The notes below the pieces were generated by a model, which was given only the letters and a program-made list of their open reading frames with translations, did no database searches and had not been told where the DNA came from. A DNA stretch of 64,000 nucleotides, taken from NCBI GenBank assembly GCA_949295085.1, contig CASFJS010000002.1, positions 28,597-92,596 of the forward strand, in the 5' to 3' direction. The position numbers were made by a program, and so were the translations under genes. How positions within the stretch are numbered: the stretch's first letter is position 1; each line of letters starts with the position of its first letter. Positions 10,262 to 18,695 of this stretch are shown piece after piece. Origin of the DNA: an uncultured Pseudomonadota bacterium. Its GTDB lineage: Bacteria; Pseudomonadota; Alphaproteobacteria; RF32; CAG-239.

Positions 10262-10986
10262 CAAAATCAACCGATATAACACAACTGGCGCTTGAGTTTC
10301 CGCATTGCCCGAGTTTAGGACGCGAAGACTTTATGATTGCCGACTGCAATCATGAAGCGGCCGCCACCATCGACATGTGGCCGAACTGGCCGTATTTTGC
10401 CGTATGTATTTACGGACCGACCGGTTGCGGCAAAACCCATTTGGCCAATGTTTTTGCCCAAAAAGTCGCCGTAACGACCAATCACCCCTACCGCATTCCT
10501 TTTATTCAGGCCGGGCACATTACCCGTGAAATGGCTCATGATTTATTTGAAACCAGCCCGCAAATTGTTATCGAAGACCTACAAAATCTTCAAAATCAAG
10601 AAGCTTTGTTTCATCTATACAATACATTTCGCGACTTAGGCGGCAATATTTTGTTCACGGCCGAGCAGGCTCCGGCACGTATCAACTTCAGCCTGCCAGA
10701 CTTACGTTCTCGGATGAATATTGTTCCTGCACTGGAAATAAAAGCTCCCGACGATGATCTTTTGCTATCGCTTTTGGTCAAGTTATTCGCCGATCGCCAA
10801 ATAACACCGTCACCGGAGTTACTAACCTACTTATTAAATAATATGCAACGCTCTTTTTCCTACGCCCGCAAGCTGGTAGAAGAAATTGATAATATTTCAC
10901 TGGCGCGCAAACGGGCAATCAGCATAAACATTGCCAAAGAAGCCATTGCAACGCTAAACTCCGACCGCCAATTCAGCTTATTTTAG
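10258..10986 (+). CDS. hdaA: DnaA-related replication regulator HdaA
   Basis: A 242-residue DnaA-like AAA+ protein without the DNA-binding domain IV. Walker A is GPTGCGKTH at about residues 53-61, and the Walker B region IVIEDLQNL follows near residue 103. Sensor 2-like SRMN and the C-terminal lid are present. Hda stimulates ATP hydrolysis by DnaA at the sliding clamp and so prevents over-initiation; the short N-terminus TQLALEFPHCPSLGREDF contains a clamp-binding-like QLALEFP motif. Translational coupling with cckA through ATGA puts replication control and the CtrA phosphorelay in one operon. The terminator at 11105 probably ends it. Confidence 0.87.
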   Translation: MTKSTDITQLALEFPHCPSLGREDFMIADCNHEAAATIDMWPNWPYFAVCIYGPTGCGKTHLANVFAQKVAVTTNHPYRIPFIQAGHITREMAHDLFETSPQIVIEDLQNLQNQEALFHLYNTFRDLGGNILFTAEQAPARINFSLPDLRSRMNIVPALEIKAPDDDLLLSLLVKLFADRQITPSPELLTYLLNNMQRSFSYARKLVEEIDNISLARKRAISINIAKEAIATLNSDRQFSLF

Positions 10987-11062
10987 TCTTGATTTTGCTT
11001 TTTTTTATAAAATGACAGACCAGCCCATGGCGCCGCGTAGCGAAAGCTTAGTCGGAATTGAA

Positions 11063-11104
11063 CGAACCCGTCCGGGTTCGAATCCTGCCCCCTTAAAACA
11101 ACCA
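11063..11104 (+). pseudogene. initiator-tRNA-like 3' fragment
   Basis: Bases 11075-11092 read GGTTCGAATCCTGCCCCC and are followed by CAACCA at 11099-11104. This is the T-arm plus 3' acceptor strand of bacterial tRNA-fMet, with TTAAAA in place of the single G before CAACCA. No matching 5' half folds upstream; instead CGAACCCG (11063-11070) pairs with CGGGTTCG (11073-11080). It looks like a remnant of a tRNA copy or of an attachment site. A functional small RNA cannot be excluded, since a terminator follows at once. Confidence 0.45.
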
Positions 11105-11131
11105 AAAGCCTTGTAAAACAAGGCTTTTTTT
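11105..11131 (+). terminator. Rho-independent terminator
   Basis: An 8-bp perfect stem AAGCCTTG/CAAGGCTT with a TAAAA loop is followed by seven T. It ends transcription from hdaA or from the tRNA-like fragment. Confidence 0.85.
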
Positions 11132-11136
11132 AACAA

Positions 11137-11212
11137 TGGTGAGCGCGTCGGGATTCGAACCCGAGACCCTTTGATTAAAAGTCAAATGCTCTACCAACTG
11201 AGCTACGCACCC
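11137..11212 (-). tRNA. tRNA-Lys(TTT)
   Basis: The minus strand gives a 76-nt cloverleaf with acceptor GGGTGCG/CGCGCTC, anticodon loop CTTTTAA (anticodon TTT), T-arm GGGTTCGAATCCC and encoded CCA. Confidence 0.96.
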
Positions 11213-11366
11213 GTTACCCTAAATCGAAGCCATATATAGAAGATAAAAAATTTTTAGTCAACTAAAAAAAACAAAAAAGTTAAAAAAAGTGAAAATGTAA
11301 TACATTTATTAATAATTACATGTTACAATGCTTTCAACATTGTAAACAAGAATCTATGAGGACAAT

Positions 11367-11690
11367 ATGGAAAGTAATCAAATTCAGGCAGAAAGCAACG
11401 AAGGAACTTACGAAATTCTGCAAAATGCCGCCGGCGAAATTTTGATTATGATTAAACAACGGCGGGGCGGCCCCGAAAACCCGCGTTTTGTGTATGATGG
11501 CGGCGATACGGCATTGCTGTACCGCAGCCGTGAAAGTTCGGTTTTCTTGAGCAATATTAATCAGGAAGCCCGTCAGCCTCTAAAAGCGGTTGATGAAATT
11601 CTGGTCGCCGAAATTGACGGTGATGAGGTTGCGCGCGAATACAGCGTCCCCGTACGCCTAATCCGTGACTTGAAAGCAGTCCTGAATTAA
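11367..11690 (+). CDS. conserved-looking small protein of unknown function
   Basis: A 107-residue acidic, soluble protein with no signal peptide or transmembrane helix and no cysteine. It seems to be one beta-rich domain (YEILQNAAGEILIMIKQR, ALLYRSRESSVFLSNI), ending in a helix. I do not recognise the family. GAGGA lies before the ATG, an AT-rich promoter region precedes it, and a strong terminator follows, so it is probably a monocistronic real gene. It occupies the place where nuoA-nuoK would normally precede nuoL, but nothing in it resembles a complex I subunit. Confidence 0.7.
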   Translation: MESNQIQAESNEGTYEILQNAAGEILIMIKQRRGGPENPRFVYDGGDTALLYRSRESSVFLSNINQEARQPLKAVDEILVAEIDGDEVAREYSVPVRLIRDLKAVLN

Positions 11691-11712
11691 TAACTTATGC
11701 AGTCTTGCCTGA

Positions 11713-11740
11713 TAAGGGCTTTAAAAGCCCTTATTTTTTT
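11713..11740 (+). terminator. Rho-independent terminator
   Basis: TAAGGGCTTT pairs with AAAGCCCTTA and is followed by a run of T. It separates the 107-residue gene from the nuoL-like gene. Confidence 0.85.
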
Positions 11741-11779
11741 TATATATTGAGATAGATATTAAAAAAATAAGGTTTTTAT

Positions 11780-13438
11780 ATGATTTTACAGTTGGTTATC
11801 TGTCTTCTCGTGATTGCGGCGGCTTCTCTTTTAATAACTCAGGGACGGCGGCGGCGCATTTGGTCCGCTTTAATTTTTACGGGTCTCAGCGCCATGGCTT
11901 ATTTATTCATGAACAATCTTGGGGCTCCTCAAACGCCGAGCTTTATATATCAATGGTTGCCCTACGATTCTCTGAAAGCAGACATCAACATTTCTTCATC
12001 CGCCCGAATGCAACAAGTCTTTATGCCTCTGGTCTGGCTTCTGGCCGGATTGGTCTATCTCAATACCATTTTCACGTCTGAACGCCATTCGCTCCACTTT
12101 AACATATTGATGTTGCTAAACTTTATTAGTCTTATCTTGCTGGCTTCAAGCCATGATTTTTTACAATTAATGTTTGCCGGTTGCCTGTTTGCAATTATTG
12201 GTTTTTATATGCCGGACCTGCCGCAACAACGAAAAAAAATATTTATTTTCAATTTTTTAGAAGATATGGCCATATTTATGGCGCTGTCAATTGTTTACGG
12301 CAAAACAGGCTCCGTCAGTCTGGCATCCTTGTCCGAATACACCGCCGCCGGCAGACATCAGGATATGGTTGCTTTTTTGCTTTTGTTCGCCATCGGTGGC
12401 AAATGTGGTCTTTTTTTACTAAACGGACAATACTTTAACCTCAAAGACATTTCTTTTAACCGCGTTATTTGCATAATGGCCTTTTCGACCCCGCTCTCCG
12501 GCATAATTCTGGCAACCAAACTTCGCCCGCTTTTAGAGGCTTCAAACCTGGCCGATGGTATACTGCCTTATTGGCTGCCTTTATCAATTTTCGGCGCTTT
12601 GTTATGTGCCTTGGTGAATAACAATCTCAAATCAAAAGCAATTGCGTTATCTTTAGCATTATACGCCTTTATGTTGTTCATTTCTTACACGCATCCCGAA
12701 TTTCTTTACACCGCAATCCCGGGATTTTTAATCTTAAACACATTCATCGTGATGGCTTTTGTCGTCGCTTCAAACGCCGCCTCCGCCGAAACCGACATAT
12801 CGCGACTTGGCGGATTCTGGAAAATGACCAAAGGTAACTTTGCATTGTGCGCTTTAATGATTCTGGCGCTGTCCGCCGGATTTTCAAATTGGATGACGCC
12901 CCCCGTTTTTGCCGTTTTTTCCATAGCCTACTTGGGAACATTGTCCCTTATTTTCAAAAATATCTATTTAGGACAGCCTCGGGCAGACGAAAAAATTTTG
13001 GCTTTTGCCCAAAACACCGGTTGTCTTTACTGGGGACCGCTTATAGGTACGGCGGCTTGGCTGCTATGGCAACATGACACCTGGAAAAACCCGGAAACCT
13101 ACGCTCTCTTTGGGTGGTTTGTTATACTTTTCTTGTTATTTCCGGCACTGTGGCTGACTAAAATTGGTTGTCTTCCTCTGTTTAAAGCCGATATTTTATC
13201 CGTTTTTTACGACCGCTTAATTATCCGGCCGCTGTGGCTTTGCGGACGCATATTGTGGTTGGTACTTGACGTTGTTGTCATCGAGCGCAATATCATAGGC
13301 GGATTATCGGCAACAACCACGACTCTGATCGGTATAATGCACAAACTGCACGAACCCCGCGCAAGAAATTTCATTCTGAGCATTTTAAGTGGGCTGCTGC
13401 TTATGTTGATTTACTGGGGATTTTATATCTATGAATAA
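11780..13438 (+). CDS. degenerate NuoL-like antiporter subunit
   Basis: A 552-residue polytopic membrane protein with about 14-16 helices. Position (followed by nuoM- and nuoN-like genes, birA and rnj) and the C-terminal pattern FYDRLIIRPLWLCGRILW identify it as a NuoL homologue. The antiporter signatures are largely gone. The GWE motif with the essential transmembrane glutamate has become LMFAGCLF. After GGKCG, where one lysine is kept, the HTWLPDAMEGPTPVSALIH block of helices 7-8 is replaced by unrelated sequence (LNGQYFNLKDISFNR). It is also about 60 residues shorter than usual. The reading frame is intact. It may be structural only, or part of an altered complex; an MrpA/HyfB-like origin is less likely. 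Confidence 0.65.
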   Translation: MILQLVICLLVIAAASLLITQGRRRRIWSALIFTGLSAMAYLFMNNLGAPQTPSFIYQWLPYDSLKADINISSSARMQQVFMPLVWLLAGLVYLNTIFTSERHSLHFNILMLLNFISLILLASSHDFLQLMFAGCLFAIIGFYMPDLPQQRKKIFIFNFLEDMAIFMALSIVYGKTGSVSLASLSEYTAAGRHQDMVAFLLLFAIGGKCGLFLLNGQYFNLKDISFNRVICIMAFSTPLSGIILATKLRPLLEASNLADGILPYWLPLSIFGALLCALVNNNLKSKAIALSLALYAFMLFISYTHPEFLYTAIPGFLILNTFIVMAFVVASNAASAETDISRLGGFWKMTKGNFALCALMILALSAGFSNWMTPPVFAVFSIAYLGTLSLIFKNIYLGQPRADEKILAFAQNTGCLYWGPLIGTAAWLLWQHDTWKNPETYALFGWFVILFLLFPALWLTKIGCLPLFKADILSVFYDRLIIRPLWLCGRILWLVLDVVVIERNIIGGLSATTTTLIGIMHKLHEPRARNFILSILSGLLLMLIYWGFYIYE

Positions 13439-14861
13439 TCCGTTTGCCATTTTATCATTAATCATAATCATTCCGTTTATCGGCATGTTGTTTGTTTTAA
13501 CAGCCAAAGAAAGCCCCGAAAACAAAACACACAACAGCTCCGATGTGGCTATTTTTTCCGTCTTGGCCAATTTACTGATGATCTGGCGCGTTTTTATGCT
13601 GATTGATGAAACCAAATTAAAATTGCAATTATTTGAAAAATTTGACTGGCTCCCGATTCCGGATATTAATTTGGTTTTTGCCGTGGACAATCTTTCTCTG
13701 CTCATGATTTTAGCCATACATATCGTTATTCTGATCGGCATTGTTTTCAGTCGCTCCGAGATAACGCGACAAAAACCCCTGATGGTCTTAACACTGCTGT
13801 TTTTAAGCATGACAACCGGCTTTTTTGTTGCCGCCGATATCTTTTCATTTTTTATCTTTTTTGAGGCCATGCTGCTGCCGCTGTTTATGATGATAGGAAT
13901 GTTCGGCGAATTTAAACGTCTGGAACGCCTGAGCGGTTTTCTTCTGTATAATCTTACAGGAGCTTTGGTTCTGTTTGCCGCCGTACTGCTGCTTTACAAA
14001 TCTTACGGCAGTCTGACGCTCGACCGTTCCGACGATATTCTTTGGAACGACAATTACGGCGGCTTTATTTGGAGTGCTCTGGCCTTCGGGTTCATTTCCC
14101 GTATACCGATATGGCCTTTTCATCATTGGATTTCTTCCGTATCCTCAAAAATTCGCAATCCTTTGGTTTTCATAGCTTCTTCTATTCTGCCTTTGAGCGG
14201 GATTTACGGATTGCTTCGCTTTTGGCCGCAAACAATTCCGCCGCAAATCAGCGAATATTTTATCTGGATCAACATCATCGGTACCGTCACCATGCTGTTC
14301 ATAAGCCTCATAAGTTTTATCCATAAAGATCCCCAGTATAAAATTTTTGCTTTTATCACCGTCTGTTACATTATGTATTTGCTCGGTATTTTCAGCGGCG
14401 ATCCTTTAATACTGCAAAATATATGCTACGCCTTGTTTGGTTTTTTACTGGTTTTTGGCTCTCTGGAAGCCGTGTCCGCTTATATTTATCATCAGGAACG
14501 CCTACAGGAAAGTACGTCGGAAGGCTTTTTGTGTCGCGCCAAAAGACTGTCTTTAATCTATTCTTTCTTAACCTTTGCCGCCGCGGGATTTCCTGTTTCG
14601 GCCATATTCACCAACAATTTTCTTATTTTATCACAATTACTGTCGGTAAACATCCAATTAGGAACCGTGCTCATGCTGTCTTGTATCATTGCCGCAGCGG
14701 CTCTTATCGGCGAAATGTTTCGCCTAAAAACAGACAGCAAGGAATGTTCTTTAGGCAAAGATAATGATCTGCCCTACCCTCAATTCATATTTATGATGTT
14801 TGTCTGCTTTATATTGCTAATGTCGTTTATCAGACCGCTATGGTTTGTGATTGACGAATAA
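13431..14861 (+). CDS. degenerate NuoM-like antiporter subunit
   Basis: A 476-residue membrane protein with about 13-14 helices, overlapping the nuoL-like gene by 8 nt. Homology to NuoM shows in AVDNLSLLMI, in FFIFFEAMLLPLFMMIGMFG (the essential Glu of helix 5 is kept), and in ISRIPIWPFHHWI. The pump lysine of the [20 protein letters not shown] motif is arginine here, and the [13 protein letters not shown] part is replaced by SSVSSKIRNP. The conserved helix 8 lysine region (GVLLKLGAYG) reads SSILPLSGIYG, with the lysine lost. Frame and codon use look normal, so the gene is probably expressed but altered in function. Confidence 0.7.
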   Translation: MNNPFAILSLIIIIPFIGMLFVLTAKESPENKTHNSSDVAIFSVLANLLMIWRVFMLIDETKLKLQLFEKFDWLPIPDINLVFAVDNLSLLMILAIHIVILIGIVFSRSEITRQKPLMVLTLLFLSMTTGFFVAADIFSFFIFFEAMLLPLFMMIGMFGEFKRLERLSGFLLYNLTGALVLFAAVLLLYKSYGSLTLDRSDDILWNDNYGGFIWSALAFGFISRIPIWPFHHWISSVSSKIRNPLVFIASSILPLSGIYGLLRFWPQTIPPQISEYFIWINIIGTVTMLFISLISFIHKDPQYKIFAFITVCYIMYLLGIFSGDPLILQNICYALFGFLLVFGSLEAVSAYIYHQERLQESTSEGFLCRAKRLSLIYSFLTFAAAGFPVSAIFTNNFLILSQLLSVNIQLGTVLMLSCIIAAAALIGEMFRLKTDSKECSLGKDNDLPYPQFIFMMFVCFILLMSFIRPLWFVIDE

Positions 14862-14872
14862 GGAGAAAACAA

Positions 14873-16297
14873 TTGTTGCAAAATTGGTTTATTTTATTAC
14901 CCGAATTATCCATACTGGCCTTTTTCCTGTTTGCCTGGCCGACAAATATTCTACGCCGAGAAAAGACCGCCAAAACTTTTTTCACGCTTGCGCAATTTTT
15001 TTTATTAATCACAATCTGCTGTTCCGTATTATTTTACAACAAAAGCGTTTTTCCCGACCATTGGCAGAATACCCCCTTATCCACACTATTTAAAACCTCC
15101 GCCTATTTACTGACCTGGGCATGGTTTTACTTATCTTCAAAATGGTTTTTATCCAAAAACCGGCCTTCTTTCCGCTTTTATACGGTTTGTTTTGTGGTTT
15201 TGCTCGGTTTTGATACAATAGCTTCGGCGGCCTCCTTATTAACCCTGGGCTTGGCTTTCCCGATTATATGTCTGGGATATTACAACCTTATTTTATGCCA
15301 TCCGGATATTGATCAGGTTCGATATCCGGCAAACATTTATGCCCGGAGCGCTTCATTCTTTTGCCTGCTTCTGTGGTGTGGTATTGCCGTTATTTATCAA
15401 ACAACGAACAGCCTGAGCTACGCGGCAATTGCCTCCTTTTTCGCCGAAACACCGATGACACCTCCGCTCATCTTTCTGGCTGTCACGCTGATTTTGGCGG
15501 CTTTCATATTCATAATGTCCATGGTTCCTTTTCATGTCTGGTTGATATCTTTTATTTCTACCGGTATCTTACCGGTCTGCGGCTTTATTATTCTGATTCC
15601 TCCGCTAATTTATATTTGCGCCCTGATTAACCTGATACGTAATTGCCTGCCGGCCTTTATTGATTTCGTTTCACCCCTGTTGGCAATTTTTGCCGGATTA
15701 TCCTTATTATTAGCAGCTTTGTCTGCCAACCGCGAAAACAACTTACGACGTCTGTTCGGTTTTATTGCGATTTACTGCCAGAGCTTTGCCCTCATCGGCC
15801 TAAACGCTTTTTCCGGCAACGATATCTCGGCCGTTTTTGCTTACATTGTCATCGCCGTTTTATCCCTGACCGGCGTTTATACCGTATTTTTAGGATTAAA
15901 ATCTCGTGGGGAATATCAAAGCGAACAATGTGCCGTTACCGGTTTTGCCGAAGTAAGGCCTTATATGGCAGCCGCTTTTTTGGTTTTTATGTTTTCACTC
16001 ATCGGTTTGGCACCAACCTTGGGCTTTTTTGGTAATCTGTCCGTTATCAGCAATCTGGTTGAGACCGCTTCATGGGGTAAAGCGATTCTGTTGCTTGCCG
16101 GTCTGTTGCTGGTCACAGCCGCCTGTCTGCAGGTTATTCGCACAATATACTTTGAACCCGTTTCAAACAAATTTGATCGCACCGACAAAGCCATTTACAT
16201 TTGTTTATTTATAAACATGATAATCATTTTGCTGGCTCTTATCAACCCGGCCTGGCTGTTGCATGATGCCCTCATTATTTTGGGAGCCCTGTCATGA
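14873..16297 (+). CDS. degenerate NuoN-like antiporter subunit
   Basis: A 474-residue membrane protein with about 14 helices, starting at TTG eleven bases after the nuoM-like stop with GGAGAA upstream. FIMSMVPFHVWL matches the NuoN [20 protein letters not shown] motif, but the lysine is isoleucine and [11 protein letters not shown] is replaced by ISFISTGILP. The SLIGLAPTLGFFGN segment matches the SLAGIPPTAGFFGK block of helix 12, with the final lysine changed to asparagine. Thus the residues thought to carry protons are missing. Its stop overlaps the birA start (ATGA), as in the usual alphaproteobacterial nuoN-birA-rnj order. Confidence 0.65.
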   Translation: MLQNWFILLPELSILAFFLFAWPTNILRREKTAKTFFTLAQFFLLITICCSVLFYNKSVFPDHWQNTPLSTLFKTSAYLLTWAWFYLSSKWFLSKNRPSFRFYTVCFVVLLGFDTIASAASLLTLGLAFPIICLGYYNLILCHPDIDQVRYPANIYARSASFFCLLLWCGIAVIYQTTNSLSYAAIASFFAETPMTPPLIFLAVTLILAAFIFIMSMVPFHVWLISFISTGILPVCGFIILIPPLIYICALINLIRNCLPAFIDFVSPLLAIFAGLSLLLAALSANRENNLRRLFGFIAIYCQSFALIGLNAFSGNDISAVFAYIVIAVLSLTGVYTVFLGLKSRGEYQSEQCAVTGFAEVRPYMAAAFLVFMFSLIGLAPTLGFFGNLSVISNLVETASWGKAILLLAGLLLVTAACLQVIRTIYFEPVSNKFDRTDKAIYICLFINMIIILLALINPAWLLHDALIILGALS

Positions 16298-17016
16298 TTG
16301 AAGAAAAACGACTTTCATCCTGGCTGTGGCGCGACTACATTGAAATCGATTCCACCAATAACTTGGCTAAGGCGCAAAGCTTGTCCTTTGATGGTCGTCC
16401 GGTTGTTTTTACGGCTGTTACCCAGACTTCCGGCCGCGGCAGACTGGATCGCCGCTGGATATCCGAACCGGGCAACTTATTCATGAGTCAGCTTTTTCAC
16501 GCTTCACTGCCAATATCATATCTGGTCTTTATCACGGCCGTCGGTATAGTCAAAACCATCGAAGAACTGACGACAGATCTGGACATCGCCATCAAATGGC
16601 CAAACGATATTTTAATCTCCGGCGCCAAAATTTGCGGTATTTTAATCGAAAGTGCCGAAAATCAGACTGTTGTCATTGGCTCGGGTGTTAATTTGGTTTC
16701 TTCACCGGTTGATGGACAACTACTCTACCCGACAACAAACCTGAGCTCTTTGGGGTTTAATATAACGCGTGAAACTTTTCTGACAACCTATCTGCACCAT
16801 TTTGATACTCTGATAAATATTTGCCAAACAAAAGGTTTTTCAACGATTCGCGATATATGGCTGCAATATGCTTACCATCTAAACCGCCCCTTAAGGATTA
16901 ATTGCGGCAACAAAATCACCGAGGGCGTCTTCAAAGGTATTGACGAAGAAGGTTTTTTACTGTTAAAACAAGAGCAAACAATAATCCGAGTCACGGCAGG
17001 TGACGTGTTAACATAA
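16294..17016 (+). CDS. birA: biotin-[acetyl-CoA-carboxylase] ligase
   Basis: A 240-residue biotin protein ligase that makes biotinyl-AMP and transfers biotin to the AccB carrier. The adenylate-binding loop GRGRLDRRW is at residues 49-57, IKWPNDILISGAKICGILIES near 107, and a small C-terminal SH3-like domain (VFKGIDEEGFLLL) closes it. There is no N-terminal helix-turn-helix, so it is the monofunctional type without repressor role. It is translationally coupled to the nuoN-like gene and nine bases ahead of rnj. Confidence 0.92.
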   Translation: MIEEKRLSSWLWRDYIEIDSTNNLAKAQSLSFDGRPVVFTAVTQTSGRGRLDRRWISEPGNLFMSQLFHASLPISYLVFITAVGIVKTIEELTTDLDIAIKWPNDILISGAKICGILIESAENQTVVIGSGVNLVSSPVDGQLLYPTTNLSSLGFNITRETFLTTYLHHFDTLINICQTKGFSTIRDIWLQYAYHLNRPLRINCGNKITEGVFKGIDEEGFLLLKQEQTIIRVTAGDVLT

Positions 17017-17027
17017 AAAGGCTTATG

Positions 17028-18695
17028 ATGGAAGGTTTTGAAAAAGAAGGAATTTATTTTGTCGCTTTGGGCGGCGCCGAAGAAGTCGGTTTCAATATGT
17101 TTGTTTATATCGTCGACGGAAAAATCATCGTCGTTGACGCCGGCTACGGTTTTTTGAAAGATGATTTCCCCGGTATGGAAATGGGGTTGGTCGATATATC
17201 ATTTTTAGAAACTTATCGCGATAATATCGAGGCAATGTTCATAACCCACGGCCACGAAGATCATTACGGAGCCATCGGGCATATTTTGCCGTTGTTACAA
17301 TGTCCGGTTTATGCCAATGATTTCACTCTCGGACATATCAAAGAACGCCTGCATGAATACCGTTGGGAAAACTTTGCCGATTTACGTTCAACAACACAAA
17401 ATCCGGTTGTCAAGCTGGCTGATTTTGAGGTTGAATTTATTTCGCTGGTACATTCTGTTCCGCAAAGTTCCGGTTTATTTATCCGCACGCGTTACGGCAA
17501 TATTCTTCACGCAACCGACTGGCGCTTTGATGATGGCAAGACCTCTGTCCTGCCGACGGATTTTCCGGCTCTGCAAAAAATTGCCGCCGAGGGGGTCAAT
17601 TTGTATGTCGGCGATTCGACCAATATGTCCGACACTTCTCACGAACCGAGCGAATACGAAATTCGCGAAAGTTTGCTGAAATTGGTTCCGACTTTGCCAA
17701 ACACGGTTGTTGCCACTTGTTTTGCTTCCAATATCATGCGGCTGGAAAGCCTCATTTTGGCAGCTTCGGCCGCCGAACGCACGGCCGTTATCGTCGGACA
17801 TTCGCTCAATCAAAATTTCAAAATCGCCCGTGAGTGCGGCTATCTTCAAAATTGTCCGCAGGCTTACGACATCAAAGACGCCCAAAGCATCACCTCCGAC
17901 AAGGCATTATACATCTGTGCCGGCTCTCAAGGCAACTATCGTTCCACCCTGAGCCGCATAGCCAACGGCGAAAGCAAAGATATTATTTTGGGCAAAGGTG
18001 ATAATATCATTTTTTCTTCCAAAATCATTCCCGGCAATGAAGAAAAAATCGAGCGCATGCAAGAAAAACTGCGCGACGCCGGCGTAACTGTTATTTCGGC
18101 CGAAGACTATCTGGTTCACGCTTCCGGACATGCCACCCCGGAACAAATTCTAACCATGTACCGTTTGCTTAAGCCGCAAACGGTTATTCCCGTCCATGGC
18201 GACAAGCGCAATATTCGCAAACAAAAAAAACTGGCGCTTGAAAATGGTGTCGGCAATGTTTTGATTGTTCGCAACGGCGAAGTTGCCCGGTTATATGATA
18301 ACAAAGCCGAAATCACGGCCGAAGTATTTACCCGCAAGCTCGGGGTCGATCGCAAGCAGCTCACCCCGCTTGATTCGCCCCTCGTCAAAAACCGCAAACG
18401 TATAGCCTACAATTGTTCTGTTTTCATCAGTGCTTTTTTTGCCGCTGACTGGCAACTTTTGGATTTGCAAATAGACTCCATTGATATTTTGGAAGAAAAC
18501 GCCTTTAACGAACTGCGCGACAAAATTAAAGCGGACATCACCAAAGACATTGACAAAGAAATTATCAAACTAAACCACAACGAAAATCAGGTCAAAGAAT
18601 ATATTGCTGCCCGCATCAGACGCCAAATTTTCAAAACAACCGACATCAAACCCGTCGTTTTTATGCACTTTTACAAAATTCCGATACTTGATTAA
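17028..18695 (+). CDS. rnj: ribonuclease J
   Basis: A 555-residue metallo-beta-lactamase/beta-CASP RNase that matures and degrades RNA with 5' exo- and endonuclease activity. The zinc motif HGHEDH lies near residue 72, followed by a second His in LVHSVPQSSGL, Asp in HATDWRFD, and the beta-CASP region with HASGHATPEQ and VIPVHGDKRN. The second ATG (17028) has better spacing from AAGG than the one at 17025. Its TAA stop interlocks with the stop of phoR on the other strand in the tetranucleotide TTAA. Confidence 0.93.
   Translation: MEGFEKEGIYFVALGGAEEVGFNMFVYIVDGKIIVVDAGYGFLKDDFPGMEMGLVDISFLETYRDNIEAMFITHGHEDHYGAIGHILPLLQCPVYANDFTLGHIKERLHEYRWENFADLRSTTQNPVVKLADFEVEFISLVHSVPQSSGLFIRTRYGNILHATDWRFDDGKTSVLPTDFPALQKIAAEGVNLYVGDSTNMSDTSHEPSEYEIRESLLKLVPTLPNTVVATCFASNIMRLESLILAASAAERTAVIVGHSLNQNFKIARECGYLQNCPQAYDIKDAQSITSDKALYICAGSQGNYRSTLSRIANGESKDIILGKGDNIIFSSKIIPGNEEKIERMQEKLRDAGVTVISAEDYLVHASGHATPEQILTMYRLLKPQTVIPVHGDKRNIRKQKKLALENGVGNVLIVRNGEVARLYDNKAEITAEVFTRKLGVDRKQLTPLDSPLVKNRKRIAYNCSVFISAFFAADWQLLDLQIDSIDILEENAFNELRDKIKADITKDIDKEIIKLNHNENQVKEYIAARIRRQIFKTTDIKPVVFMHFYKIPILD

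Larger units (their letters stand above)
10987..11366. other. intergenic region between hdaA and the 107-residue gene
   Basis: Contents: a T-rich stretch after hdaA, the tRNA-fMet-like fragment, its terminator, tRNA-Lys on the minus strand, and from 11220 to 11366 a very AT-rich segment that should carry the promoter of the next gene. A TTACAAT box near 11322 could be its -10 element. No further gene is seen. Confidence 0.6.

Noticed and set aside
10987..11131. Acceptor piece of a split (two-piece) alphaproteobacterial tmRNA
   Set aside because: A permuted tmRNA gene needs the coding piece with the tag frame just downstream; only tRNA-Lys on the other strand follows. The 3' end fits tRNA-fMet better.
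11780..13438. nuoL-like gene as a frameshifted pseudogene
   Set aside because: One open frame of 552 codons with normal overlaps to its neighbours and a recognisable NuoL C-terminus; loss of motifs is by substitution, not by truncation.
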